A stretch of DNA of 64,000 nucleotides, from IMG/VR virus record IMGVR_UViG_3300036760_001538, positions 1-64,000 of that record. The stretch is one strand, 5' to 3'. Each line of letters begins with the position of its first letter. The first letter of the stretch is position 1. A program made the translations under genes and the position numbers. This stretch comes from a virus. The notes beneath the pieces were generated by a model that had not been told where the DNA came from, did no database searches, and saw only the letters and a program-made list of their open reading frames with translations. This document shows, one piece after another, positions 24,993 to 33,195 of this stretch.

Positions 24993-25674
24993 GATGATCC
25001 CGCGAGAGCGCATTCGACCGAATGACTGGAACGCCAACGCCTTCGATCCGGCCAACTACCCAAAGTTGGTAGAGAGCATTCGCGATAAGGGCATCATGGA
25101 GCCGCTCAAGGTCATGCCCGATCCTGAGCGCGAAGGCGACCCTTCGACCGGCTCAGGGCAAGGCTTCTTGCTGGTGGACGGCTACCATCGCTGGAAGGCG
25201 GCCGGCGACCTCGGCCTCGAAGAGCTGCCCTGCGAGGTGTGGGACATCTCGCCCGAGGAGGCGAAGGTGCGGGGCCTCCAGCTCAACTACCTGCGGGGTC
25301 AGCCAATACCAGTCCGGCTCGCCAACCTGGTGCATGATCTGAACCGCACCTACTCTGTAGACGATCTGGCGAGCATGCTGCCCTGGTCGGAGAGCCAACT
25401 GCGTGATTCGTTGGAGTTGCTGAAGCTTCCGGCCGACCTGCAGGGCAAGCTGGAGGAACAGGCCATGCGGGAGGCTGCCGAAGCGCCAGTTCCGGTGACG
25501 GTGGTGCTGTTGGGCAAGGAGCATGACTATTTCCAACGAGCGATGCAGCAGGCGAAACAGCGACTGGGCAAAGGCGCACGACGCGGAGAGTGCCTGGCCA
25601 CAATCTGCAGTCATTTCATAAGCGGGCACATGCCCTCCGAAGAAACCGCAGAAACGGAGACAGCGGATGAGTGA
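24985..25674 (+). CDS. ParB-like nuclease domain protein
   Basis: 229 residues, ATG 24985 after GGAGGT. N-terminal ParB/sulfiredoxin-like domain: PRERIRPNDWNANAFDP, LVESIRDKGIMEPLKV, FLLVDGYHRWKAAGDLG. The expected GxxR core is VDGYHR. A helical DNA-binding half follows (VHDLNRTYSVDDLASMLPWSESQLRDSLELLKL). Within the ParB core an in-frame REP-like repeat inserts PSTGSGQG before FLLVDG. Next to a ParB-methyltransferase fusion it may act in DNA packaging, partition-like or modification functions; it resembles phage ParB-like proteins upstream of terminase. Confidence 0.85.
   Translation: MSEMIPRERIRPNDWNANAFDPANYPKLVESIRDKGIMEPLKVMPDPEREGDPSTGSGQGFLLVDGYHRWKAAGDLGLEELPCEVWDISPEEAKVRGLQLNYLRGQPIPVRLANLVHDLNRTYSVDDLASMLPWSESQLRDSLELLKLPADLQGKLEEQAMREAAEAPVPVTVVLLGKEHDYFQRAMQQAKQRLGKGARRGECLATICSHFISGHMPSEETAETETADE
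25141..25164 (+). repeat. REP-like short repeat, copy 3, inserted in a ParB gene
   Basis: CTTCGACCGGCTCAGGGCA followed by AGGC, translated as PSTGSGQ within the ParB core. Related to copies at 7737 and 8221. It adds residues between the usual strand leading to FLLVDG. Confidence 0.6.
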
Positions 25675-27031
25675 GCCATTGGCGTCCCCCTCGGCCGCGC
25701 TCGGGGTAAACGTAAGCACTGAGTATGAGATAGAACTCTGGCCTATCGCGCGCCTGCAGGCTAATCCGCGCAACTACCGCTCCCACCCGCCGGAGCAGAT
25801 ACAGGTGCTGCGAGCGAGTCTGCTGCGCCACGGCCAGCAAAAGCCCATCGTGGTGACACCGGAAGGCGTCATCCTGGCGGGGCATGGGGTGCTCGTGGCC
25901 GCAAAGGCTGCTGGCTGGCTCGAAGTGGCCGTCAAGGTCTATACCAGCAGCAATCCGGGAGCCTACCTGCTCGATGACAACGAGACGGTACGTCTCGCGG
26001 TGGACGACGAGCAGATCCTGGCCCGCCTTCTGCAGGAGCGCCAGCAGGCAGGCACGCTGGATTCCACCGGCTGGGATGAAGATTCGCTGCGTGAGCTTCT
26101 CTCCCGTCTGGAGACCGGACAGGAATCCGGGCTGATCGACCCGGGCCCGGGTGAACCGCCAGCCGAGCCCTTCACCCGGAGTGGAGACATCTGGGAGCTG
26201 GGCGAGCACCGGCTGATCTGCGGGGATGCCCGCGATCCGGACACGTTGGAGTTACTTCTGGAAGGCAGCAAAGCCCAACTGGCTATCACCTCGCCTCCCT
26301 ACGGCGTCGGCAAGGAGTACGAGGAGAAAGGCATTACGCCCTGGTTTGAGACCGTCAAGCCGGTGATCGAGAACCTGGGCCGGTGTGCCGAGATCGTCTG
26401 CTGGCAGATGGTGGACTTGTATGCGACCGGCACCCAGTTCATCGAGCCCACGCTCGCCTATTCCATCCAACTCTTCATGCAGGCGGGGATGCGGCCCATC
26501 TGGATTCGTATCTGGGAGAAGCAGGGCTTGAACTTCGGAGTGGGACCCTATCACCTCGTCTCCAACAAACCGGCGCAGCAGTACGAGTATGTGGCGACGT
26601 TTGCAGAGGAGAATGCAGCTCTCGAAATGCCCGAAGAGCGGCCCTATGCCTTCGTCACGGCTTTCGCCCAGGCGCAGCATCGCTTTGTGCAACGGCTGAC
26701 CCAGGTGGAGCGCAAGGCCTGGGGATATGCGGGCGTCTGGAAGATCAACACGGTGCACGCCAACGATCTGCATCCGGCAATGTTCCCCGTCGAGCTGCCG
26801 GAACGCTGCTTGAAGATGCACTCGGACGTGGGCGGGCTGATCCTGGAGCCGTTCTGCGGCGCGGGCACGACGCTCATCGCGGCCGAACGGCTGGGACGGC
26901 GTTGCCGCGCGGTGGAACTGCAGCCGGCCTACTGCGATGTCACCATCGTGCGCTGGCAACAGATGACGGGCAAGGAGGCGATCCGCGCGGGCGACGGGGC
27001 GCGGTTTCCCAGGCGTGCGGAGGCGGGATAA
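25667..27031 (+). CDS. ParB-DNA methyltransferase fusion
   Basis: 454 residues. N-terminal ParB-like domain (ELWPIARLQANPRNYRSHPPEQI, LRHGQQKPIVVTPEGVILAGHGVLVAAKAAG, about residues 20-90) linked to a methyltransferase with DIWELGEHRLICGDA, motif IV TSPPYG near 207 and motif I LEPFCGAGTT near 392. This ParB-Mtase fusion is common in phages just upstream of terminase. Modification is probably N6-adenine or N4-cytosine. It starts eight bases before the ParB-like gene ends. Confidence 0.9.
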   Translation: MSEPLASPSAALGVNVSTEYEIELWPIARLQANPRNYRSHPPEQIQVLRASLLRHGQQKPIVVTPEGVILAGHGVLVAAKAAGWLEVAVKVYTSSNPGAYLLDDNETVRLAVDDEQILARLLQERQQAGTLDSTGWDEDSLRELLSRLETGQESGLIDPGPGEPPAEPFTRSGDIWELGEHRLICGDARDPDTLELLLEGSKAQLAITSPPYGVGKEYEEKGITPWFETVKPVIENLGRCAEIVCWQMVDLYATGTQFIEPTLAYSIQLFMQAGMRPIWIRIWEKQGLNFGVGPYHLVSNKPAQQYEYVATFAEENAALEMPEERPYAFVTAFAQAQHRFVQRLTQVERKAWGYAGVWKINTVHANDLHPAMFPVELPERCLKMHSDVGGLILEPFCGAGTTLIAAERLGRRCRAVELQPAYCDVTIVRWQQMTGKEAIRAGDGARFPRRAEAG

Positions 27032-27068
27032 TGGCGCAAAATGACGCGCCCAGGGGGATGATGAGCTG

Positions 27069-27638
27069 ATGCCGCGAGGGACGCCGGAAGAACGAGAGGC
27101 GATTGCGCGCCGGCAGGAGCGGGTCTGGCACTTGCGCGTGGTGCGCAAACTGACCGAACACGAGGTCGGCCAGCTCATGAGCATCTCGCGGCGCACCATC
27201 ACCCGCGACCTGGCGGCGATGCGAGCGCGAGGGCAGTCCGCGGTAGCCCTTTCGGCGGCTTCAGAGAAGGCGGTGGTGGACGCGGGGCTGCAAGCGGCCT
27301 CGGAGTTGGACGCCATCGTGCGGCAGGCCTGGACCGACTGCATGGCCGCTCCCGACGGGTCGCTGGCGCGGGTGGGCTATCTCAACCTCGTTCTCAAATC
27401 CATCGGGGAACGGCTGCGCATCCTGCAGTCCCTTGGACTGATGAAGAAGGTTCCGGAGGAGGTGTTACTTGGTGACCTCGATTTGCGACGACTCAGCGAC
27501 AGGGAGGCCGAATCTGCCCTTACCTTCCTCCGCGCGTGTGCGAGAGGCGCTGGAGGCCCGGCTGGCGGCCCTGCTGGAGGAGCGGCGGAATCCCAGGCCG
27601 TGGATCGAAGCGAACCTGTGGATTCGCACGAAGGATAG
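27069..27638 (+). CDS. terS: Terminase small subunit
   Basis: 189 residues, ATG overlapping the stop of a 12-codon mini-frame. N-terminal HTH (VVRKLTEHEVGQLMSISRRTITRDLAAM, about 25-55) for recognising the packaging site, a helical oligomerisation core (about 60-130), and a Gly/Ala-rich tail. The last 165 bases overlap the start of the large subunit in another frame, a longer overlap than usual. Assigned from HTH, size and position. Confidence 0.8.
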   Translation: MPRGTPEEREAIARRQERVWHLRVVRKLTEHEVGQLMSISRRTITRDLAAMRARGQSAVALSAASEKAVVDAGLQAASELDAIVRQAWTDCMAAPDGSLARVGYLNLVLKSIGERLRILQSLGLMKKVPEEVLLGDLDLRRLSDREAESALTFLRACARGAGGPAGGPAGGAAESQAVDRSEPVDSHEG

Positions 27639-29094
27639 ACGAGTGATTCCGTTCCTGCTCAACGCGGCCCAGGTAGATTACTGGGATCACCGCACGCTTC
27701 GGGACATGATTCTGAAGCCGCGGCAGCTCGGCTTCACGACACTGATCTGCGGCCTGTTCTTCGCGGACACTTTGCTGCGACTGAATACGACTTCGGTGAT
27801 CGTGGCCCACGATACTGACTCGAGCGAGAAGATCTTTCGGATCGTGCAACTGTTCTGGGAGCGGCTGCCAGAGGAGGAGCGCCGACGAGTAGGGCCGCCT
27901 CGTTTCTCAAACCGCAGAGAGTTCCTGTGGCCGAAGATCAACAGCCAGTTCTACGTGGGCACCGCCGGCAGCCTGACGTTCGGACGGGGACAGACCATCA
28001 ACAACCTGCACTGCTCGGAGTTCGCCTTCTGGCCGAAGCCTGAAGAAGCCCTGACTGCGCTGACGGAAGCGGTGCCAACCGGTGGGCGGATCGTCATGGA
28101 GTCCACCGCAAATGGGATGGGCAACTTCTTTCACAGCCTTTGGACCGAGGCCAAAAGCGGCGGCAATGACTTTGCGACGGCGTTCTATGTCTGGTGGGAA
28201 GACCCAGCCTATCGGATCGCGGGCGAGCCACTGACCGACCTCAGCCAGGAGGAGACGCGGCTCAAGCGCGCGTGGAGCCTTGACGACGATCAGATTCGTT
28301 GGCGGCGCGATAAGCAGCGGCAGCTTCGAGACCGCTTCAAGGCCGAATACCCTGAGGATGATGTGACTTGCTTCCTAGCGAGCGGGCGCTGCTGCTTCGA
28401 CACCCAGTCGCTGCTGGCAATCCAGGCCCGCATCGTCACCGAGCCCGCGCCGGTTGTGCTTGCTTCGCTCAAGGGCACCAGGAGCAGCGACCTCAGCGTC
28501 GCTCCTGCGCGTTTGTTGATCTGGAAAAGGCCGGAGGCGGGTCGGCAGTACGTCATTGGCGCGGATGTCGGTGAAGGACTGGCCGGTGGGGATGCCTCCT
28601 GCGCCTGTGTGCTGGATCGGGAGAGCGGAGAGCAAGTGGCGGAACTGCACGGCCGTATCTCGCCGGATCGCTTTGGCCACCTGCTGGATGCCCTGGGCCG
28701 CTCCTACAACCTCGCGACGGTGGCAGTGGAGCGAAACAACCACGGGCACTCGACGCTGAACACGCTGCGGAACGTATGTCGCTATGCGCGGCTTTACTAC
28801 CACGTGCGCTATGACCAGACGGGCAGAGGGAAGCCCATGCTCGGCTGGCCGACCGATCAGGCCACCAAGCCCATCCTGGTGGACGACCTGGCAGCGGCGA
28901 TTGCGGGCGGGCACCTGCTGATTCACTCGCCCGACCTGGTGGACGAATGCCTGACCTTCGTGACCACGGACAGCGGCTCCCAGGAGGCGCAAGAGGGCAA
29001 GTTCGACGACCGGGTCATGGCGGCTGGTATCGCCTGGCAGGCGCGCAAGCGCGGTGTGTCTCGCGGCACGACTCAACGACCGGCGGGATGGTAG
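27472..29094 (+). CDS. terL: Terminase large subunit
   Basis: 540 residues from GTG 27472 (TTG 27469 just before it is also possible), supported by GGAGGAGGT eight bases upstream. ATPase: LKPRQLGFTT is the variant Walker A, VIVAHDTDSSEKIF the following strand, INNLHCSEFAFW Walker B with the catalytic Glu. Nuclease: VIGADVGEGLAGGDAS, VAVERNNHG and FDDRVMAAGIAW hold the metal-binding acids of the RNase H-like fold. It pumps DNA into proheads and cuts it. Downstream structural genes follow after the cargo region. Confidence 0.93.
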   Translation: MTSICDDSATGRPNLPLPSSARVREALEARLAALLEERRNPRPWIEANLWIRTKDRRVIPFLLNAAQVDYWDHRTLRDMILKPRQLGFTTLICGLFFADTLLRLNTTSVIVAHDTDSSEKIFRIVQLFWERLPEEERRRVGPPRFSNRREFLWPKINSQFYVGTAGSLTFGRGQTINNLHCSEFAFWPKPEEALTALTEAVPTGGRIVMESTANGMGNFFHSLWTEAKSGGNDFATAFYVWWEDPAYRIAGEPLTDLSQEETRLKRAWSLDDDQIRWRRDKQRQLRDRFKAEYPEDDVTCFLASGRCCFDTQSLLAIQARIVTEPAPVVLASLKGTRSSDLSVAPARLLIWKRPEAGRQYVIGADVGEGLAGGDASCACVLDRESGEQVAELHGRISPDRFGHLLDALGRSYNLATVAVERNNHGHSTLNTLRNVCRYARLYYHVRYDQTGRGKPMLGWPTDQATKPILVDDLAAAIAGGHLLIHSPDLVDECLTFVTTDSGSQEAQEGKFDDRVMAAGIAWQARKRGVSRGTTQRPAGW

Positions 29095-29104
29095 GGAAAA
29101 GGCA

Positions 29105-29365
29105 ATGCAAACATTGAAAGCACCAGCCACGAGTCTCAAGTCTCTGGGAGAGGCCCTCCTCCAGATCAGCGACGAGTTGCCAGTGAAACTGCCTGCCGGT
29201 TGTGAGCTGCGAGTCGTCTCCGCCGCCCAGGCGGCGCTGCTCGACTTCTTCGCCGACAATCCCTACTGCACCATCGAGGGTCTCGACGTGCACGCGGGCG
29301 AACCGGAACTGGTGCGGCTGCGGTTGTCGGAGGCGGCGGTAAAGAAGATCAAGCTCGCCAGGTGA
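29105..29365 (+). CDS. Small hypothetical protein after terminase
   Basis: 86 residues, ATG 29105 ten bases after the terminase stop, with GGAAAAGG upstream. Helical N terminus (LKSLGEALLQISDEL) and a mixed C terminus ending KKIKLAR. Not recognised. Probably co-transcribed with terminase; a new promoter follows it. Confidence 0.6.
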   Translation: MQTLKAPATSLKSLGEALLQISDELPVKLPAGCELRVVSAAQAALLDFFADNPYCTIEGLDVHAGEPELVRLRLSEAAVKKIKLAR

Positions 29366-29428
29366 CGGCAATCACGCGAGCCTGCATGCCTGGCTCCCGA
29401 ATTCCTGTCCCACCCTGCTACAGCTATC

Positions 29429-29457
29429 TTGACCATTGTTTCGGTATATGGTATAGT
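29429..29457 (+). promoter_or_regulatory. Sigma70 promoter of the AbiE-like operon
   Basis: TTGACC (29429-29434) and TATAGT (29452-29457) with a 17-base spacer, 61 bases upstream of the AbiEi-like start. It separates the cargo genes from the packaging genes. Confidence 0.8.
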
Positions 29458-29477
29458 TTCACCGAGACGGTGAAACT
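29455..29477. promoter_or_regulatory. Palindromic operator of the AbiE-like operon
   Basis: Nine-base perfect arms AGTTTCACC and GGTGAAACT separated by five bases overlap the end of the -10 box and the expected transcription start. AbiEi antitoxins are known to repress their own promoter through inverted repeats, so this is the likely site. Confidence 0.75.
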
Positions 29478-29518
29478 GGCGACTTGGCGAAACACCTCGG
29501 CGGTTCGGCAGGGCGGCT

Positions 29519-30646
29519 ATGTTCACCGTTACGGTGGAGCAAGCCATGCCAGCGATCAAAGAGCGAGACCTGACAGCAGAGACCGCGCAGCGCCTTCGTG
29601 AGGTGCTGGAGGGAGTGCCATTCGTGGATGTATTGCGGATCGAGCAGCAGGTCCCCATCGCGCCCGGGCGCGTGTCCGACCTGGTGGTGGAGATTCAGAC
29701 GCCCGTCGGAGCGCGCCGGCTCCTGGTGGAGGTGAAGACAGAGGGTCTTCCGAGGACCCTGCGTAATGCAGGAGAGCAGCTCAAGGCTTATGTCGCGAGT
29801 GTGCCAGATGCCTACGGGGTGGTGGCTGCTCCCTACATCAGCGACCGGGGCCGGGCTCTCTGCCAGCAGTTCGGGGTCGGCTGTCTCGATCTGGCTGGGA
29901 ATGTTCTGCTCGCCTTTGACCAAGTGTTCATTGAGAAGACCGGATACCCCAATCCCTCGCCCGTGCGGAAACTTCGGAGGGCGCTGTTCTCACCGCGGTC
30001 CACGCGGGTCTTGCGTGTCCTACTCGCCGACCCTACGCGGCGGTGGTACGTCCGCGACCTGGCGGCCGAAGCGCGGATCAGTCTTGCGCAGACGTCCAAC
30101 TTGAAGCGGGCGCTGCTCGAACAAGAGCTGCTGGGCGAAGAGCGCCGCCGCTTCTGGCTGGCGAAACCTGAAGACCTCCTTCGCGATTGGGCGCAGGCCT
30201 ACACCTACGAAGTGAACGACGTGCGGTCTTTGTACTCGATGCTCCGCATTCCAGAAGTGGAAGAGCGCCTTGCCGCGGAGTGTGAACGGAGAGGCATGCG
30301 CTACGGCTTGGCCCTGTTTTCGGGTGCAAGCCGGGTCGCGCCGTTCGCTCGCTATGACCGCGCCTTTGCATTCGTTGATGAGAGACCCGAGGAGATTGCA
30401 GCGGCATTGGAGTTGAAGCCAGTCCCCACGGGGGCCAACGTGTTCCTGCTCCGCCCCTACGATGAGGGCGTCTTCTACGGGCTCCAGGAGGTCGGGGGAG
30501 CGAAGGTCGTGTCGGACATCCAACTTTACCTCGACTTGAGGAGCTACAAGGGCCGTGGCGAAGAGGCCGCAGACTTCCTCTACGAAAGGCGCATCAAGCC
30601 GCGATGGAACCCAGAACCCGATCAGACTACACAGCCAGAGCAGTAG
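29519..30646 (+). CDS. abiEi: AbiEi-like antitoxin / transcriptional repressor
   Basis: 375 residues from ATG 29519; ATG 29546 with GGTGGAG upstream is a strong alternative. N-terminal PD-(D/E)XK-like fold (SDLVVEIQTP, RRLLVEVKTEG, LKAYVASVPDAYGVVAAPYIS, residues about 40-125), then a winged HTH (STRVLRVLLADPTRRWYVRDLAAEARISLAQTSNL, about 160-200). This is the layout of type IV antitoxins of the AbiEi group. It overlaps by 43 bases a nucleotidyltransferase gene, the usual antitoxin-toxin order. Should neutralise the toxin and repress the operon. Confidence 0.78.
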   Translation: MFTVTVEQAMPAIKERDLTAETAQRLREVLEGVPFVDVLRIEQQVPIAPGRVSDLVVEIQTPVGARRLLVEVKTEGLPRTLRNAGEQLKAYVASVPDAYGVVAAPYISDRGRALCQQFGVGCLDLAGNVLLAFDQVFIEKTGYPNPSPVRKLRRALFSPRSTRVLRVLLADPTRRWYVRDLAAEARISLAQTSNLKRALLEQELLGEERRRFWLAKPEDLLRDWAQAYTYEVNDVRSLYSMLRIPEVEERLAAECERRGMRYGLALFSGASRVAPFARYDRAFAFVDERPEEIAAALELKPVPTGANVFLLRPYDEGVFYGLQEVGGAKVVSDIQLYLDLRSYKGRGEEAADFLYERRIKPRWNPEPDQTTQPEQ

Positions 30647-31461
30647 ACGCGGCCTTCTCGGTGCTCATCGAGTTGTTCGGCATGCTCGGCGAGTTCCGCG
30701 AACACATCGCGGTCATCGGCGGCTGGGTGCCGCACCTGATCCTCCGCGATGCAGACACGGAGCCAGCGGGCACCTTGGATGTTGATCTGGCGATAGACTT
30801 TGCGCACATCTCAGACGATACCTACAGCACGTTCCTCAAGGCGCTTGAGACGCGCGGCTACCGACAAGACCACGAGCAGCCCTTCCGATTCTTCAAGGCG
30901 GTCACCATCGGAGATGGCCCGCCGGTCGAGGTCGAAGTTGATCTCCTGGCCGGAGAGTACGGGGGGACCGGGAAGGGGCGTCGCACGCAAGTCGTCCAGG
31001 ATGTCCGAGCCCGCAAAGCACGTGGGGCTGACTTGGTCTTCGACCACTGCGTCCAGGTTCGCGTCGAGGGACGGCTGCCGAACGGTGCGCTTGACACGGT
31101 GACCGTGAAGGTCGCAGACGTGGTGGCCTTCCTCGTGATGAAGGGAATGGCTCTTCATGACCGGCGCAAGGAGAAGGATTGCTACGACATCTTCTACTGC
31201 GTCGCCAACTACCCAGGAGGTGTTGCTGCCTTGGTAGAGGCCTTCCGGCCTCATATCGACAAGCGGCTGGTGGCTGAAGGCTTGTCGAAGATACGGAGCA
31301 AGTTCCTCTCACCTGAGCATTTCGGGCCGGTCGCGGTCGCTGAGTTTCTTGAGATCGCCGATCCGGAGGAGCGTGCCATCGTGACTCGCGATGCCTATGA
31401 GCGCCTGAATGCGCTCCTGGAGCAACTGCAAGTCAGGCTCTGGGAGGATTCCCCGGCGTAA
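30604..31461 (+). CDS. abiEii: AbiEii-like nucleotidyltransferase toxin
   Basis: 285 residues. The nucleotidyltransferase signature is visible as VIGGWVPHLIL (GG motif) followed by TLDVDLAID (paired aspartates), with a third acidic strand in PPVEVEVDLLAGEYG. A helical C-terminal half contains a KEKDCYDIFYCVANYP segment typical of AbiEii-family proteins. These enzymes transfer nucleotides, for example to tRNA, and block growth of infected cells. Paired with the AbiEi-like gene, so probably a phage-carried type IV toxin-antitoxin/abortive infection module. Confidence 0.8.
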   Translation: MEPRTRSDYTARAVDAAFSVLIELFGMLGEFREHIAVIGGWVPHLILRDADTEPAGTLDVDLAIDFAHISDDTYSTFLKALETRGYRQDHEQPFRFFKAVTIGDGPPVEVEVDLLAGEYGGTGKGRRTQVVQDVRARKARGADLVFDHCVQVRVEGRLPNGALDTVTVKVADVVAFLVMKGMALHDRRKEKDCYDIFYCVANYPGGVAALVEAFRPHIDKRLVAEGLSKIRSKFLSPEHFGPVAVAEFLEIADPEERAIVTRDAYERLNALLEQLQVRLWEDSPA

Positions 31462-31555
31462 CATGATCAGATTTGGCGTCCGGCAGTCCTTCAACACAGT
31501 CGTTCAACAGGAGAGGGTTCTTGCTGAACGAACTGGGAGCGAAGAGGGGTGAGCA

Positions 31556-31990
31556 ATGAGCAAGGATGTGACGGTAGGATATAGGCACGCTGGCAACCTG
31601 GAAGATCTTCTGAGTGCCGTGAAGCAAGCGATAGGTGAGATGGGTCTGGTGCTCAGGAATGAGCAGGCGTCAGACGAGTCGTTCAGGATCGAGGCCGGCG
31701 AGAGAATGAGGTGGCTCACTACGAACTGGCCAGTGAAGTTCGACATCAAAGCCGTTCGAGAGGATGACTGCAACAGACTGATCATCCACGCGTGGGCGTC
31801 TCTCTTCTCCATCACGCAGGAGTTCAGCACCAACGCCAAAGCACAGGAGTTCCTTGGGCTCATCAAGCTACACGCACCAGAAGCGCCTGGGCATGCGACC
31901 GACGGCGTAGAGAGAAAGGCCTGCCCCAGGTGCGGCGAGATGATAGCCAAGACCGCGAAGATGTGCCGCTTCTGCAAGTCTGAATTGTAG
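31556..31990 (+). CDS. Protein with C-terminal zinc ribbon, cargo region
   Basis: 144 residues, ATG 31556 after GAGGGGTGAG. N-terminal about 110 residues are an unrecognised alpha/beta domain (LLSAVKQAIGEMGLVLR, IIHAWASLFSITQEF). The C terminus is a zinc ribbon CPRCGEMIAKTAKMCRFCKSEL-type (two CxxC pairs) as in UPF0547-like tails. The 94 bases upstream hold an inverted repeat (TCGTTCA and TGAACGA) that could be regulatory. Lies between the toxin-antitoxin pair and a HEPN-motif gene. Confidence 0.65.
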   Translation: MSKDVTVGYRHAGNLEDLLSAVKQAIGEMGLVLRNEQASDESFRIEAGERMRWLTTNWPVKFDIKAVREDDCNRLIIHAWASLFSITQEFSTNAKAQEFLGLIKLHAPEAPGHATDGVERKACPRCGEMIAKTAKMCRFCKSEL

Positions 31991-32024
31991 ACCTGGCGTA
32001 GCGGGCAGAATACAAGGACCCAAC

Positions 32025-33170
32025 ATGGATCACGAAACGCCACCTGCACTGCTCCCTCAGATGGAAGTCGAAGCGACCATCGACGGAACTCCTGGGATAC
32101 TGGCGATGGAGGTGGGGCCGTTCGGCCAGACTAAGGTTCTGTTCAGGACCGAACGGATGCTTGTTCAGACCGACTCGGCGGAAGACAACCTGACGGACTG
32201 GACGGCCGATCTTGCCGATGGCCGGAGGGTAACAATGCATCGCTGTTACCCGACCCGTGTGTGCTTCTCGCTCGGTGCCAACGCCGGTAAGGGATGTAGC
32301 ACAAGCCTGCTCCCCGCGGGAGGCATAACCATCGAGAGACCAGCGTCTCATTATTCAACGGCCGAGTTCGCACTGGCGAACCTCTGGCTTCCCGCTATCG
32401 CGCCACTCAAGTTCGACGCCTTGGACGTCGAGTTTGTGCCTGCTGCATGGGGCGGCCCTCACTACGTCGACCTTCCGAAGGGTAGTGAAGCAAGAGTAGT
32501 CTGGTGGATGCGGGTTCAGCTTGGTGGGACCACCAGGATTGAGGAAGCATACGAAGCTGCCCTGTGCTTCTCCGATCTCGCGTCGCTCTTCCTTGATGAA
32601 AGGGTCAGAGTGCCCGCGTACAGAGTGCTGGATGCTGAAGGTAACGAAGTGCTCTCTCACTTAAACAGCATCCGTTGGCCAGTCATTACGAAGCGTGGAC
32701 GGGACTACACCGACCGGGTACAGGATGCTCTGCTGGCGGTCGGAGCCGCACCTGTGCGCGCCGAATTTGAGGGCCTCCACCTCCACCGCTACGTCGACAC
32801 AGTGCTTGAGGCCTGGCGCGAAGACGTGTTCCTGGAGACCAGTCTCGCGTGCATCCTGATGGCACTGGAGGGGATCACGTACCGATGGGAGATCACTAAG
32901 GGAGGCATGTCACCGGAGGAAGCACAGAAACGGAATCTCGTAGAGAAACTGCGCTTCATGAACACGTCGCTGCAGTTCATAGATAAGAGATACATGAGCG
33001 ACCCATTGCGCGAGGACCTTCGTAACCCCATTGTCCACACTGGAGCCGTGCCATCTATGACGGCCCAGGAGTTGCATCGATGGGTTGATGACTTAGTGCT
33101 TCTGGCTCGTGATGTTTTCTTCCGGGTACTGGGCTTCAGTCGAACCTTTGTCGGGACGAGCACTCCTTGA
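32025..33170 (+). CDS. HEPN-motif protein, ApeA-like layout
   Basis: 381 residues, ATG 32025 after AAGGACC. The N-terminal two thirds look beta-rich (EVEATIDGTPGILAMEV, WTADLADGRRVTMHR). The C-terminal part is helical and carries LREDLRNPIVHTG: Arg-Asn-x3-His, the HEPN RNase signature, near residue 331. A beta-rich N-terminal domain with C-terminal HEPN is the layout of ApeA-type anti-phage proteins. Likely an RNA-cutting defence or exclusion factor; function is inferred from motif and context. Its stop overlaps the -35 of the portal promoter. Confidence 0.6.
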   Translation: MDHETPPALLPQMEVEATIDGTPGILAMEVGPFGQTKVLFRTERMLVQTDSAEDNLTDWTADLADGRRVTMHRCYPTRVCFSLGANAGKGCSTSLLPAGGITIERPASHYSTAEFALANLWLPAIAPLKFDALDVEFVPAAWGGPHYVDLPKGSEARVVWWMRVQLGGTTRIEEAYEAALCFSDLASLFLDERVRVPAYRVLDAEGNEVLSHLNSIRWPVITKRGRDYTDRVQDALLAVGAAPVRAEFEGLHLHRYVDTVLEAWREDVFLETSLACILMALEGITYRWEITKGGMSPEEAQKRNLVEKLRFMNTSLQFIDKRYMSDPLREDLRNPIVHTGAVPSMTAQELHRWVDDLVLLARDVFFRVLGFSRTFVGTSTP

Positions 33171-33195
33171 CGCTGCCGCACCCCGGGCATAGAAT
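33167..33195 (+). promoter_or_regulatory. Sigma70 promoter upstream of portal
   Basis: TTGACG (33167-33172), 17-base spacer, TAGAAT (33190-33195). It feeds a structured leader before the portal gene. The same TAGAAT box precedes the homologous leader at 37316. Confidence 0.7.

Noticed and set aside
27031-27069. 12-codon frame between the methyltransferase and terminase small subunit
   Set aside because: Too short to support; it may only couple translation across the junction.
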